Of a stretch of DNA of 64,000 nt, positions 44,022-53,294 are shown one piece after another. A program made the position numbers and the translations under genes. The notes under the pieces are model-generated. The model saw only the letters and a program-made list of their open reading frames with translations, ran no database searches and was not told the origin of the DNA. The stretch's first letter is position 1, and each line of letters begins with the position of its first letter. The stretch comes from Runella aurantiaca. GTDB lineage: Bacteria; Bacteroidota; Bacteroidia; Cytophagales; Spirosomataceae. The stretch is from NCBI RefSeq assembly GCF_003339505.1, contig NZ_QPIW01000005.1:203277-267276 (forward strand). Reading direction: 5' to 3'.

Positions 44022-45218
44022 ATGAATCCAAACCTAGTAAAACTTTTTCAAATCGCCCAAAAACCTGAGCGGCGAATCGTAGGCCTGATGTCGGGCACTT
44101 CGATGGACGGGTTAGACATTGCAGTGTGCCGTTTTAGGGGAAGTGGTTCCAAAACCCATGTAACACTTGAACACTTCGACACCGTTGTTTTCGGTGAAGA
44201 TATTAAGGATGAAATACGCAAAGTATTTGCAAAAAAAGAAATAGACTTTCAGTTGCTCTGCCTGCTCAATGCATGGATTGGTAAACTTCACGGCAAGATG
44301 ATTTTGGATAGCCTGAAAAAATTCAATCTTACCCCTAGCGACATAGACATCGTGGCCAGCCACGGACAAACCGTTTTTCACGCCCCCAAAATCCTCCACC
44401 GCATTGAAAAATATCCCAATGCGACCCTTCAAATTGGCGACGGCGACCACATTGCCGTTACGACGGGCATAACAACACTGAGTGATTTTCGTCAAAAACA
44501 CTGTGCCGCTGGTGGGGAAGGCGCGCCATTGGCCGTATACGGAGATTATTTTATTTTCTCCCAAAAAGACGAAAACCGCATCATGCTCAACATGGGTGGG
44601 ATTGCCAACTTTACTTATTTACCCGGCAATCTGAACGCCCAAGAAGTGTTTGTGACAGATACTGGGCCGGGAAACACTTTGATTGATGCTTTTGCACGAA
44701 AATTCTTCAACCTGCCTTACGACAAAGGCGGTAAAATTGCCTCAAGCGGAAAAGTACATGACGAACTATTGAAATGCCTAAAAAAAGATGCTTTTTTCGA
44801 CGCCCCATTCCCCAAGACCACCGGTCCCGAATCATTTAGCCTCGATTACGTGCGTTTGGCGCAGCAACGCAGCGGTACAACATCGCTGGCCCCCGAAGAC
44901 CTGATGGCTACCCTAACCCGGTTTTCTGCCGAAACCATTGCGGAGTCCATCCTGAGGGTTTGTAAAAAAGACGAAAGTTATCGCCTTTTTTTAAGTGGTG
45001 GTGGAATGCACAACCCCGTACTGGTGGGAGCATTACGCGAATTATTACCAGATTACGAAATGGATGTCACTGATTCATTGGGAATTGCGGGAGATGCCAA
45101 AGAAGCCGTCTTGTTTGCCATTTTGGCCAACGAAGCGCTCTGCGGTCAACCCACTGATTTTGGAAACAGAGAAGGCGTACCTAGCGTGTCGATGGGTAAA
45201 ATTTCGTTTCCTTCATAA
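44022..45218 (+). CDS. anmK: Anhydro-N-acetylmuramic acid kinase
   Basis: Phosphorylates and opens 1,6-anhydro-MurNAc during peptidoglycan recycling. The ASKHA motif LMSGTSMDGLD is at about 22-32, and DTGPGNTLID plus a late SGGGMHNP are present. The ATG at 44022 gives 398 residues; an upstream in-frame TTG at 44007 is rejected. It ends before a hairpin shared with the convergent aspartyl protease gene. Confidence 0.95.
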   Translation: MNPNLVKLFQIAQKPERRIVGLMSGTSMDGLDIAVCRFRGSGSKTHVTLEHFDTVVFGEDIKDEIRKVFAKKEIDFQLLCLLNAWIGKLHGKMILDSLKKFNLTPSDIDIVASHGQTVFHAPKILHRIEKYPNATLQIGDGDHIAVTTGITTLSDFRQKHCAAGGEGAPLAVYGDYFIFSQKDENRIMLNMGGIANFTYLPGNLNAQEVFVTDTGPGNTLIDAFARKFFNLPYDKGGKIASSGKVHDELLKCLKKDAFFDAPFPKTTGPESFSLDYVRLAQQRSGTTSLAPEDLMATLTRFSAETIAESILRVCKKDESYRLFLSGGGMHNPVLVGALRELLPDYEMDVTDSLGIAGDAKEAVLFAILANEALCGQPTDFGNREGVPSVSMGKISFPS

Positions 45219-45248
45219 GAAGATGAAAATAGGAAGAAGCACAAAAAA

Positions 45249-45272
45249 GGGAGGAAAAACGCATTTCCTCCC
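45249..45272. terminator. Bidirectional hairpin between anmK and aspartyl protease gene
   Basis: GGGAGGAAA and TTTCCTCCC form a 9-bp perfect stem with a 6-base loop; an A-run on its left gives a T-run for the minus-strand transcript. Confidence 0.6.
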
Positions 45273-45296
45273 CAACTTCCGACTTACCTCTCTGCC

Positions 45297-46553
45297 TCAA
45301 ATCATTCGTTTTAGCTGAAATCTAGCAAATTGGATGGCTCCTTTTCTACGAACAAGCAGCGATATTTCTTTTCCTTCTCCTTTTTGAAGAAGTTTGTATA
45401 CTTCACTGATAACCAGGTCTTCCGAAGATTTATTATTGATAAACAAGACTTCGTCGCCTTCTTGTAGCCCCGCCTCCCAAGCGGGTGAGCCCTCAATGAC
45501 TTTGTCGATGTAAAATTTGCGGAGGTCTGTGCCCTTGGCCCGCAACTCCATGCCGCTCATGTCGTGCTCAAACGTTTCTTTTAGGCGGCGCTTGACGGGC
45601 TTAAGCACCATGTAGCGATCAGCATAGTTGAACGTAACCCGAAAACGGCGCAACAATTCACAGCCGATGTTACCTTGTCGTTCGTTGCGAGCCGCAAATT
45701 TTACCCCAAAAGCCAGACTGTCTGGAAAAGAAGCCAGCACGTTGTCCAATTCATATTTACCAAAACGAACTTTATCAATACGGCCTAGATTTCCATTAAT
45801 GACTCCATTCAGTCCACGTCCCAGTTGAGCACGAAGAACTTTCTCGGGAAGTTGAATTTTATTATCATACGATTTGTCAATCAACAATGCATGACCCGCC
45901 CCCGTGTCAATCACGACCCGAATCGGCAACTCAGTACCGTTCCCTACCAACGCAATAACATCTGCGTAAGGCTTGGTATCTTCGATGATAATAGGGTAAC
46001 GATCACCGTGTCGGCGGCGGTATTTGTAGCTTTCAGGATTCATCAACACGAGTTCACGATTGGTAAAATCAATCGTAACCACAAAATTATTGAACACTTC
46101 GTAGCCAAAAATTCCGTCAATCGGTATCCCCACGTATTCAGAAAGTTGCAGTACGTCTTCTTCCAAAACCACGATGTTTTGATAGGTAGCCCGCATCTTC
46201 CCCATTTCAATGACATTCCCGATGGCCACCGAGGCACTTAGCGATTCGCCCTCTCCTGCCCCTGTCAATTGTACCCGACGGGTAAACCGTAACTTTTGGT
46301 TTTTAATGGCATCGGGCTTGGTAATAATCAGCGAACTGACGCCCGTATCAAGAATAAAATGAAGGGTATCAGAATTGTTGATTTTGAGGGGAACAACAAT
46401 GAGATTTGCGTGCAATTCAAAAGGAATCCGGGTAAATTTGGCATTCCCAGTTAAAAAATATCCAAACTTATCTTCTTTCTTGGTGCTTTTTTGAGCGAAG
46501 ATGAAAAAAGGTAAAAAGAAAAATAGAGCCAAGTGTAAATGACGTCGTGCCAT
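45297..46553 (-). CDS. Secreted retropepsin-like aspartyl protease with PDZ domain, second copy
   Basis: Paralogue of the protein at 57-1316, 418 residues. A signal peptide (LALFFFLPFFIFAQ) is followed by two DTG half-sites at 69-71 and 216-218, the conserved DGIFGYEVFNNFVVTIDF and FEHDMSGMELRAKG segments, and a PDZ domain (GSPAWEAGLQEGDEV). By eye about half of the positions are identical to the first copy. The ATG at 46553 is used; a TTG at 46565 is unlikely. The conservation of both DTG triads suggests two working enzymes, probably with separate substrates or expression. Confidence 0.85.
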   Translation of the reverse strand: MARRHLHLALFFFLPFFIFAQKSTKKEDKFGYFLTGNAKFTRIPFELHANLIVVPLKINNSDTLHFILDTGVSSLIITKPDAIKNQKLRFTRRVQLTGAGEGESLSASVAIGNVIEMGKMRATYQNIVVLEEDVLQLSEYVGIPIDGIFGYEVFNNFVVTIDFTNRELVLMNPESYKYRRRHGDRYPIIIEDTKPYADVIALVGNGTELPIRVVIDTGAGHALLIDKSYDNKIQLPEKVLRAQLGRGLNGVINGNLGRIDKVRFGKYELDNVLASFPDSLAFGVKFAARNERQGNIGCELLRRFRVTFNYADRYMVLKPVKRRLKETFEHDMSGMELRAKGTDLRKFYIDKVIEGSPAWEAGLQEGDEVLFINNKSSEDLVISEVYKLLQKGEGKEISLLVRRKGAIQFARFQLKRMI

Positions 46554-46639
46554 AGCTGTACCCAAAAAAGCGTTTGGGTGTTGGTAAAGATAATCTAGTT
46601 TCTTAGAAAAACAAAAAATATACCCAAAAAAGTGCCGTT

Positions 46640-46667
46640 TTGAATTAATATATTCTTACTAATTTCG
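46640..46667 (+). promoter_or_regulatory. Possible promoter upstream of tpiA
   Basis: TTG at 46640, a 17-base spacer and TAATTTCG (7 of 8) at 46660-46667. It would give a leader of about 130 bases before tpiA, in an AT-rich 249-base spacer with nothing else recognisable. Confidence 0.3.
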
Positions 46668-46802
46668 CAACGCTTTCTTATCGGGCAAAAGCATTTTTTT
46701 AGATAATTTTGAATTTAACATCTAAACAGTAAAAAAGTGTTTATAAAGCCTGAATATACAAAATAAAATCAACCCAATATTCATTCAAACTCCTCTATTC
46801 CA

Positions 46803-47567
46803 ATGAGAAAAAAAATAGTTGCTGGCAACTGGAAAATGAACAAAACCCTCGAAGAGGCGCTGATTCTTACCTCTGAAGTGGTCAACATGGTTCGCGACGA
46901 AGTACGCGGCGACGTGGAAGTGATTCTATGTACCCCGTACATCTACCTGCCGGTATTACAAAAATATGTTGAAGAAGTAGACCGCATCTCTTTGGGAGCC
47001 CAAAATTGCCACCAAAAAGCCTCTGGTGCCTATACAGGAGAAATCTCTGCCCCGATGCTTGCCGCCCTCGGCACACCCTACGTGCTGGTTGGACACAGCG
47101 AGCGCCGTCAGTATTTTGGCGAAACGGATGAATTATTGGCCGAAAAAGTAAAAATCGCCTTAGCCAATGGCCTCAAACCTATTTTTTGCTGCGGTGAATT
47201 GCTAGAACAACGCCAAAATGAAGATTTCATTGCCATCGTAAAAGCCCAAATCACCGCCGCCCTTTTTGACCTTTCGTCCGAAGATTTCGGCAAAGTAGTC
47301 ATTGCCTACGAACCCGTTTGGGCAATTGGCACGGGCCTCACGGCTTCGTCGCAACAAGCACAAGATATGCACGCTGCATTGCGCGAGCACATTGCCGGCC
47401 AATACGGCGCCCAAGTCGCCGACGATACCACCATCCTGTATGGTGGAAGCTGCAACGAAAAAAATGCCGCCGAACTCTTTGCTTGCCCCGACGTAGACGG
47501 TGGCCTCATTGGCGGTGCCTCGCTCAAGTCACGCGAGTTTACCAACATCATCAAAGCACGGATGTAA
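46803..47567 (+). CDS. tpiA: Triosephosphate isomerase
   Basis: Interconverts dihydroxyacetone phosphate and glyceraldehyde-3-phosphate. Catalytic residues are intact: Asn9 and Lys11 (GNWKMN), His98 (VGHSERR) and Glu170 (AYEPVWAIG), with the phosphate loop GGSCNEKN and LIGGASL. 254 residues. A perfect palindrome follows the gene. Confidence 0.97.
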   Translation: MRKKIVAGNWKMNKTLEEALILTSEVVNMVRDEVRGDVEVILCTPYIYLPVLQKYVEEVDRISLGAQNCHQKASGAYTGEISAPMLAALGTPYVLVGHSERRQYFGETDELLAEKVKIALANGLKPIFCCGELLEQRQNEDFIAIVKAQITAALFDLSSEDFGKVVIAYEPVWAIGTGLTASSQQAQDMHAALREHIAGQYGAQVADDTTILYGGSCNEKNAAELFACPDVDGGLIGGASLKSREFTNIIKARM

Positions 47568-47573
47568 TTTTCT

Positions 47574-47602
47574 GGCAGTGTAGCTGAATCAGCTACACTG
47601 CC
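47574..47602 (+). terminator. Perfect palindrome after tpiA
   Basis: GGCAGTGTAGCTGA and TCAGCTACACTGCC are perfect complements around a single central base. It has no T-run, so it is a hairpin or binding palindrome rather than a classical terminator. Confidence 0.5.
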
Positions 47603-47640
47603 AACCTGTATTCCTTCGCCCTAAAAATCGCCTCAAAACC

Positions 47641-48747
47641 ATGAAATTCACTCGTTTTTCTTCTGCCTTAGCGTTAGGCTTTGTTTTATTATTCAACGCC
47701 TGCCAACGACCCACGACAAAACTGCAAACGGGAGGAATCATCGTAAAAGAGGGGTTTATTGATTGTTTTCAAGCGGGCCTTCAGGCCGCAGGCAAGGATG
47801 TTTGGTGCGAAGCTTCGGCGGTATTGAACGATGGAAATTATATTTCAATGGCCAACGACAAAGACATGCCAGGCACCGACGCATCCATTTTTTACTGGGC
47901 CTACGCCGAAACGGGTGTTTTTGGAAGTAAACCCACTTATGTTACCCAAAATCTTTTCAAAACCGCTCAGAAATACGAAGATTTTGCCCTTACCCCCGAC
48001 CGTAAAGTGGCCTTTTTGACCACGGCCTTCGACCGGGTAAAAGAAGGAAGTACTGAGTGGGATAGCTACAATGCGCTGCTTTACTGGCCCGTTAACGGCG
48101 GTAACCCACAGACCATCCAACCCAAAGCGGTACACTTAGCCACGGGCGAGAAGTTTTCGATGGGGCTGCGGAATGCGCTGTCAAAAGCCTTGCGCTCGAC
48201 TGAGTTTCCTGATGGAATGCCTTATTTCAAGGTAGAGGGATTTGCAGCCACCAATAATAAACTCTTTTTCGGGATTCGTGAAGAAGGTAAAAAGTACGAT
48301 GATTTTAAATACAAAGCCAAAGTGTTGACGGTATCGTATCGTTTTGAGAATGATTCATTGGTGGCAGGCACTGACTTTCAAACTTTGGCCGACATTGATA
48401 TTGCAGCGTTAGAACCTTCCCTTCCCAAGCCATTGGCCCTTTCGTGCATCGAATTTGACGCCAAACGCAACGTATTTTGGGTCCTGACCTCCATGGAAAG
48501 CGAAACCCAACTCAACAGCGCCTACCTCTGGTGGGCCACCGAAGCCGAACTGAAAACCGGTAAGCTTCACTTGGTCAAAGACCGCGCCACTGGTCAACCT
48601 TTAAAGTTCACCCATAAAGCAGAAGACCTCACGACCGTTGGTTCAAACCGTCTGTTCGTCATCCACGACGACGACCGCAACCGCACCAAAATCGGCGACC
48701 AAACCCGCCAACCGCATCAGGCAGCGTATACGATTGTGGAATTTTGA
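47641..48747 (+). CDS. Lipoprotein of unknown function
   Basis: A 368-residue exported lipoprotein: the signal ends in LLFNAC, giving a lipidated Cys at about 21. Four or five repeated beta-rich blocks, several with hydrophobic-Phe-Trp turns such as NVFWVLTSME and LYWPVNGG, suggest a beta-propeller-like fold. I do not recognise a specific family. It stands between tpiA and a convergent nitrilase gene. Confidence 0.75.
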   Translation: MKFTRFSSALALGFVLLFNACQRPTTKLQTGGIIVKEGFIDCFQAGLQAAGKDVWCEASAVLNDGNYISMANDKDMPGTDASIFYWAYAETGVFGSKPTYVTQNLFKTAQKYEDFALTPDRKVAFLTTAFDRVKEGSTEWDSYNALLYWPVNGGNPQTIQPKAVHLATGEKFSMGLRNALSKALRSTEFPDGMPYFKVEGFAATNNKLFFGIREEGKKYDDFKYKAKVLTVSYRFENDSLVAGTDFQTLADIDIAALEPSLPKPLALSCIEFDAKRNVFWVLTSMESETQLNSAYLWWATEAELKTGKLHLVKDRATGQPLKFTHKAEDLTTVGSNRLFVIHDDDRNRTKIGDQTRQPHQAAYTIVEF

Positions 48748-48771
48748 GATAGATTTTTTTCTTTTAATGCC

Positions 48772-48796
48772 GTCGTTGGTGTTTTTCACCAACGAC
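48772..48796. terminator. Bidirectional terminator between lipoprotein and nitrilase genes
   Basis: GTCGTTGGTG and CACCAACGAC form a perfect 10-bp stem with a 5-T loop, followed on the plus strand by a T-rich tract. The two converging stops are 60 bp apart. Confidence 0.75.
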
Positions 48797-48806
48797 CTAT
48801 TTTCTT

Positions 48807-49580
48807 TCACTTTATTTCAAATTCATCGGCATCCAAATGCGCAGGAAAACGCTCCCGAAACGCTCGTAATGCCTCATAATCAAGCGTTTGTTCAACAATA
48901 ACTTCATTGGCACTGCGTCGATTCAATAATTCTCCCTTGAAATCAATCACGGCCGAGTCTCCCGCATGATACAGGCCATTTCCATCCTCTCCTACCCGAT
49001 TAACACCGATAGCGTAGCTTAGATTTTCAATGGCTCGGGCCTGCAAAAGCGTATTCCACACCTGACGCCGAACGGCTGGCCAATTGGCGACGTAAACCAG
49101 TAAATCGTATTCCATCTGCCGATTACGCGCCCAGACTGGAAAACGTAAATCATAGCAAATCAACGGACACACCCGCCACCCCTTGATTTCTTTGATGATG
49201 CGGCGCTCCCCTGCTGCGTAGTGCTCGTGTTCTTTGCCCATCCGAAACAAGTGGCGTTTGTCGTAAGCGTCAAATTCTCCATCGGGCTGCATCCAAAGCA
49301 AGCGGTTAAAATAATTACCGTTCTCCCTGACGACGTAACTTCCCGTAACCACCGCACCCGTCTGCGCTGCCATTTGACGCATCCATTTGAAGGTGGTCAA
49401 ATTCATAGGCTCGGCCACATTTTCGGGCTTCATGGTAAAGCCCGTTGTAAACATTTCGGGCAAAACGATGAGGTCAGCGGGCTGCTCCAAGGCCGCAATT
49501 TTTTCTTCCAACATGGCCAAATTAGCCGTCGGTTTTTCCCAATGTAAAGAAGTTTGAATGAGCGCAACGCGTAAATCCAT
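48807..49580 (-). CDS. Carbon-nitrogen hydrolase, omega-amidase/YafV-like
   Basis: Hydrolyses alpha-ketoglutaramate-type amides in methionine or glutamine salvage. The catalytic Glu-Lys-Cys is intact: Glu42 (LPEMFTTGF), Lys108 (YDKRHLF) and Cys142 (LICYDLRFP). 257 residues. The ATG at 49580 has an AAAGGAG-like sequence 11 bases before it and gives the family start (MDLRVALIQTS). An ATG at 49607 overlaps the upstream stop as TAATG and would add nine residues. Both genes are probably one operon with phoD-like upstream. Confidence 0.9.
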   Translation of the reverse strand: MDLRVALIQTSLHWEKPTANLAMLEEKIAALEQPADLIVLPEMFTTGFTMKPENVAEPMNLTTFKWMRQMAAQTGAVVTGSYVVRENGNYFNRLLWMQPDGEFDAYDKRHLFRMGKEHEHYAAGERRIIKEIKGWRVCPLICYDLRFPVWARNRQMEYDLLVYVANWPAVRRQVWNTLLQARAIENLSYAIGVNRVGEDGNGLYHAGDSAVIDFKGELLNRRSANEVIVEQTLDYEALRAFRERFPAHLDADEFEIK

Positions 49581-49606
49581 AACAATCTGGTCTCCTTTAG
49601 TTAGCA

Positions 49607-50920
49607 TTACTTCAACTCATTTGATTTGATTTCACGCGTCCAAAGTGGCTGATTTTGAGCATTAAAAACGGTTACTTTCAACACGCGCTCTTTGGCCGGA
49701 CCCGTGATTTCGAACAACCCAAAATTGCGCGTATTACCCACTACTGTTCCTTCAACAAACGTAGTAGCACTTTTTTCGGCATCAATGGGTTTTCCAGCAC
49801 CAGAAGTCAGGGGCGAAATGGTAAAATCGTACAACGGATAGGTACCAAAACGATCAAGTTTGTGCAAGGCCGTATGGTGACGGTCGCCCGTCAGAAAAAT
49901 AACGCCTGGGATTTTGGCATCGGCGATTTTTTGCAGAAAACGGGCTCTTTCTTCGCCGTAAATGGCGTAGTTTTCATACACTGCTGCGGTGTTGATAACT
50001 TGGCCACCCGTTACGATAAACTTAAAGGATGCTTTGCTGTTGGTCAAGGCATCAATCAACCAGTTGATTTGGGCTTCTCCGAAATAAGTACGGTCGTCGG
50101 CGCGGTTGTTGGGGGCACGAAACCAGCGGTCGTCGAGCATAAAAAACTGCGCATCGCTCCATTCAAAGGTTCCTGTACAAGCACCTTCAAAAATGTAATT
50201 GGGATTTCCCCAAAACAACCTAAAAGCCTCTGAAGTGATATTTTTATGCGCAAAACTGCGGTCGGAGTCGTTGGGGCCATAATCGTGGTCGTCCCAAATT
50301 GCGTAGTGGTGTACCGAGCCCAACAAAGGCTGCATCTCGGGCAACGAGCGCGTATGCGTATTGCGGTACAAAACCCCCGTACGGGTATTCCAATCAGGCT
50401 CACGGGTATAGACATTATCGCCGCCCCACACCATAAAATCAGGCTTTTGGGAAGCAATACTTTTAAATATTTCATAATCGCCACCGTAAGAATTAGGGCG
50501 GTCGTAGGGCGCGTCGTTGACGTACGTACAACTGCCAAACGCAAATTTGAGCGCGGGCGGGTCGGTACGCCACTGCCACAAGGTCTGCGATTGAAAACTG
50601 AGCGGATACGTAATCGTTGCTTTTTTGCCATCCACCCATACTTCATAGTCATATTTTTTGCCGGGCTGCACTTGGTCGGCAATCAGACGCGCAATAAAGG
50701 CCGTATTTTTGGCGGTTAAGGTTTCATCGGTCGACCATTTTTGCGCACTATTTCCTTGTTCCCAATACACAAATTTCACCTTAGCGGGCTGCTTGGTTTG
50801 AACCCACAAAAGCACTTCACGCATGTCGGAATAGCCCACCATCGGCCCCGATTGGATTTGTGCCAAAAGCGAAAACGAGACAAAACAAAGAAGGAAATGT
50901 ACGAATAGCAGTTTTCTCAT
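49607..50920 (-). CDS. PhoD-type alkaline phosphatase / phosphodiesterase
   Basis: An exported 437-residue metallophosphoesterase with a signal peptide ending SLLAQIQ. The N-terminal Fn3-like PhoD domain (about 20-110) is followed by the catalytic domain with GSCTYVND, VWGGDNVYT, WDDHDYGPNDS and LTGDRHHTAL, whose Asp, Asn and His residues bind iron/calcium in PhoD. Substrate may be a phosphate diester. It lies before the nitrilase gene with no gap. Confidence 0.92.
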   Translation of the reverse strand: MRKLLFVHFLLCFVSFSLLAQIQSGPMVGYSDMREVLLWVQTKQPAKVKFVYWEQGNSAQKWSTDETLTAKNTAFIARLIADQVQPGKKYDYEVWVDGKKATITYPLSFQSQTLWQWRTDPPALKFAFGSCTYVNDAPYDRPNSYGGDYEIFKSIASQKPDFMVWGGDNVYTREPDWNTRTGVLYRNTHTRSLPEMQPLLGSVHHYAIWDDHDYGPNDSDRSFAHKNITSEAFRLFWGNPNYIFEGACTGTFEWSDAQFFMLDDRWFRAPNNRADDRTYFGEAQINWLIDALTNSKASFKFIVTGGQVINTAAVYENYAIYGEERARFLQKIADAKIPGVIFLTGDRHHTALHKLDRFGTYPLYDFTISPLTSGAGKPIDAEKSATTFVEGTVVGNTRNFGLFEITGPAKERVLKVTVFNAQNQPLWTREIKSNELK

Positions 50921-51098
50921 GGTTATGGTTATTTTTGATGCAAGTTAAAAAACAATCCATTGAGCCGTAGCGAATTGGGGAACAGAAAAATAATAAACTG
51001 AAAAATGAAAAATACAAAAGGGCTTCTAATCAACTATTTACAGATAAGTTTCTTTTAAAGCAGCTTCTGATTTAATGATTTTATAAAATTGCTACTCC

Positions 51099-51833
51099 AT
51101 GAAAGATCTTTTTTCAGGCCACGCCACCGATTACGCCCTCTATCGCCCCGACTACCCCGAGGCGTTGTACCAGTGGGTTTTTCGGCACGTCCAACATTTT
51201 GATAAGGCGTGGGATTGCGCCACCGGCAACGGACAGGTGGCAACCGTTTTAGCAAAATACTTCCGCGAAGTCGAAGCGACTGACCTCAGCCAAGCTCAAA
51301 TCAGTCAGGCGGTTTTGTTACCCAATATTCATTATCAAGTAAGCCCCGCCGAAACCACGCCCTTTGACGCAAATACATTTGATTTAATTACCGTCGGACA
51401 AGCGTTGCATTGGTTTGATTTTGCGCTTTTCAACAAAGAAATAAAACGAGTAGCAAAAAAAGGCGCAATTATCGCCGTATGGGGCTACGAATTGCTCACT
51501 ATCTCCCCCGAAATTGATGCCATTATTCTGGATTTTTACCAAAATACCATCGGCGATTATTGGGACGACGAGCGCCGCCACATTGAAAACCAATACGCTG
51601 ACGTTCCTTTTCCGTATAAGACGCTTAAAAAGAGTGTTTTTCTGCAAAATTACGACTGGTCGTTGGCCCAACTCTGCCATTACCTCAACACTTGGTCGAG
51701 TGTGCGTAAGTTTGAAAAAGCCAACGGTTACAACCCAATTGAAGCCCTGCATGACCGCTTAATCGGTGTTTGGGGAAGCGCATCGACTCGTTTGGTTACA
51801 TTTCCCGTTTTTGCACAACTCGGTGAGGTTTGA
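51099..51833 (+). CDS. Class I SAM-dependent methyltransferase
   Basis: A 244-residue cytoplasmic methyltransferase. Motif I is AWDCATGNGQVATVLAKYF, motif II ATDLS and post-II ITVGQALHWFDF, the pattern of the UbiE/trans-aconitate-type group. The 178 bases upstream hold no gene. The substrate is unknown. The following lysA start lies about 120 bp away. Confidence 0.9.
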   Translation: MKDLFSGHATDYALYRPDYPEALYQWVFRHVQHFDKAWDCATGNGQVATVLAKYFREVEATDLSQAQISQAVLLPNIHYQVSPAETTPFDANTFDLITVGQALHWFDFALFNKEIKRVAKKGAIIAVWGYELLTISPEIDAIILDFYQNTIGDYWDDERRHIENQYADVPFPYKTLKKSVFLQNYDWSLAQLCHYLNTWSSVRKFEKANGYNPIEALHDRLIGVWGSASTRLVTFPVFAQLGEV

Positions 51834-51955
51834 AAAAGCAGAAGCATCAACTATCTTTGCGGCTTCATTTTCAACCAATCAACTTTTTTCTGTCGCTGAC
51901 CTCCGCCCTCTTATGCGTTAAGAGAATAATGATCAGCGAATTAGCCCAAATCATC

Positions 51956-53191
51956 ATGCAATTAGTAAACGACCGTTACGAAATCCAAGGAATACCCGTT
52001 TTAGACATCGCGCAGCAATTCGGAACCCCACTCTACGTATATGATGCCGATAAGATAGTCGACAAAATCAATCAGTTGCGTAACGCCTTTCCATCGGTCG
52101 ATTTAAAGATAAAATTTGCCTGCAAAGCCTTGACCAATGTTTCCATTCTGAAATTGATGCGCCAAAACGGCGTGGAATTGGACGTAGTTTCCCCACAGGA
52201 ATTGGAGCTAGGGTTGCACGCTGGCTACGCAGGCTCACAGATTACATTTACTCCCAGCGGGGTTTCTTTTGATGAAATCGAAACGGCCGTGGCCGTTGGT
52301 TCAATCATCAACCTAGACAACCTGATTGTCCTCGAAAAATTTGGGCAACGTTTTGGCGGCACGGTGCCGTGCATGATTCGCATCAAACCCAACGTGGCCG
52401 CGGGTGGAAACGCCAAAATCATGACCGCGCACGAAGGTTCCAAATTTGGCATTGACATTCGGCAACGCGAAGATATTCTGCGAATTGTGAACCAATACGG
52501 CATCAACGTCGTAGGATTGCACCAGCATACGGGTTCTGACATCAAAGAAGCCAATGCTTTTGTCCGTGCCGCTGACGTTATTTTTAACTTTGCCAAAGAT
52601 TTTCCCAACCTCCAAATCATCGACTTGGGCGGAGGCTTTAAGGTGGCCTACAAAGAAGGAGACCCTACCACCGACATGCCCGCGCTGGGCGCTAAACTCA
52701 GTGAAGCCTTTTTAGCCCTCAGCGCACAATTGGGCCGCAAGCTTCAATTGTGGTTTGAACCGGGCAAGTTTCTGGTCAGCGAATCTGGTGTTCTGTTGGT
52801 AAACGCCAATGTGGTAAAATCAACCCCCAATCGCACTTTTGTGGGGGTTAATTCGGGCCTTAACCACCTGATTCGCCCGATGATGTACGATGCGTACCAT
52901 CACATTGTCAACGTTTCAAACCCCGTTTCTGACCAGCTCAAAACCTACGACGTAGTAGGCTATATCTGCGAAACCGACACTTTTGCCACCGACCGACCGC
53001 TCACGGAAGTGCATGAAAATGATATCCTTGCGCTACTCAACGCGGGTGCCTACGGATTTACGATGAGCAGCCAGTACAACAGCCGTTTTCGCCCCGCCGA
53101 GGTGTTGGTCTATCAGGGCAAGGCGCACATCATTCGCCAACGCGAAACGATGGAAGACATTCTGAAAAATCAAGTACTTTTGGAACTATAA
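51956..53191 (+). CDS. lysA: Diaminopimelate decarboxylase
   Basis: Last step of lysine synthesis, meso-diaminopimelate to L-lysine, pyridoxal-phosphate dependent. Lys57 in KFACKAL should bind the cofactor; QHTGSDI, GGGF and the dimer-contact cysteine in GYICETDTF follow, with MSSQYNSRFRPAEVL at the end. The ATG at 51956 gives 411 residues; 51929 (nine residues longer) is possible, while the frame back to the TTG at 51830 runs into the methyltransferase gene. Confidence 0.93.
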   Translation: MQLVNDRYEIQGIPVLDIAQQFGTPLYVYDADKIVDKINQLRNAFPSVDLKIKFACKALTNVSILKLMRQNGVELDVVSPQELELGLHAGYAGSQITFTPSGVSFDEIETAVAVGSIINLDNLIVLEKFGQRFGGTVPCMIRIKPNVAAGGNAKIMTAHEGSKFGIDIRQREDILRIVNQYGINVVGLHQHTGSDIKEANAFVRAADVIFNFAKDFPNLQIIDLGGGFKVAYKEGDPTTDMPALGAKLSEAFLALSAQLGRKLQLWFEPGKFLVSESGVLLVNANVVKSTPNRTFVGVNSGLNHLIRPMMYDAYHHIVNVSNPVSDQLKTYDVVGYICETDTFATDRPLTEVHENDILALLNAGAYGFTMSSQYNSRFRPAEVLVYQGKAHIIRQRETMEDILKNQVLLEL

Positions 53192-53294
53192 CCGCGCCAA
53201 GGGGCCAGCAAGCGCAGAATATCGACGACGCTCGGCCCAACATTTGACGCCTTTTTTTACAAATTCATTAAAATCACACATTTACTCATTCAAT

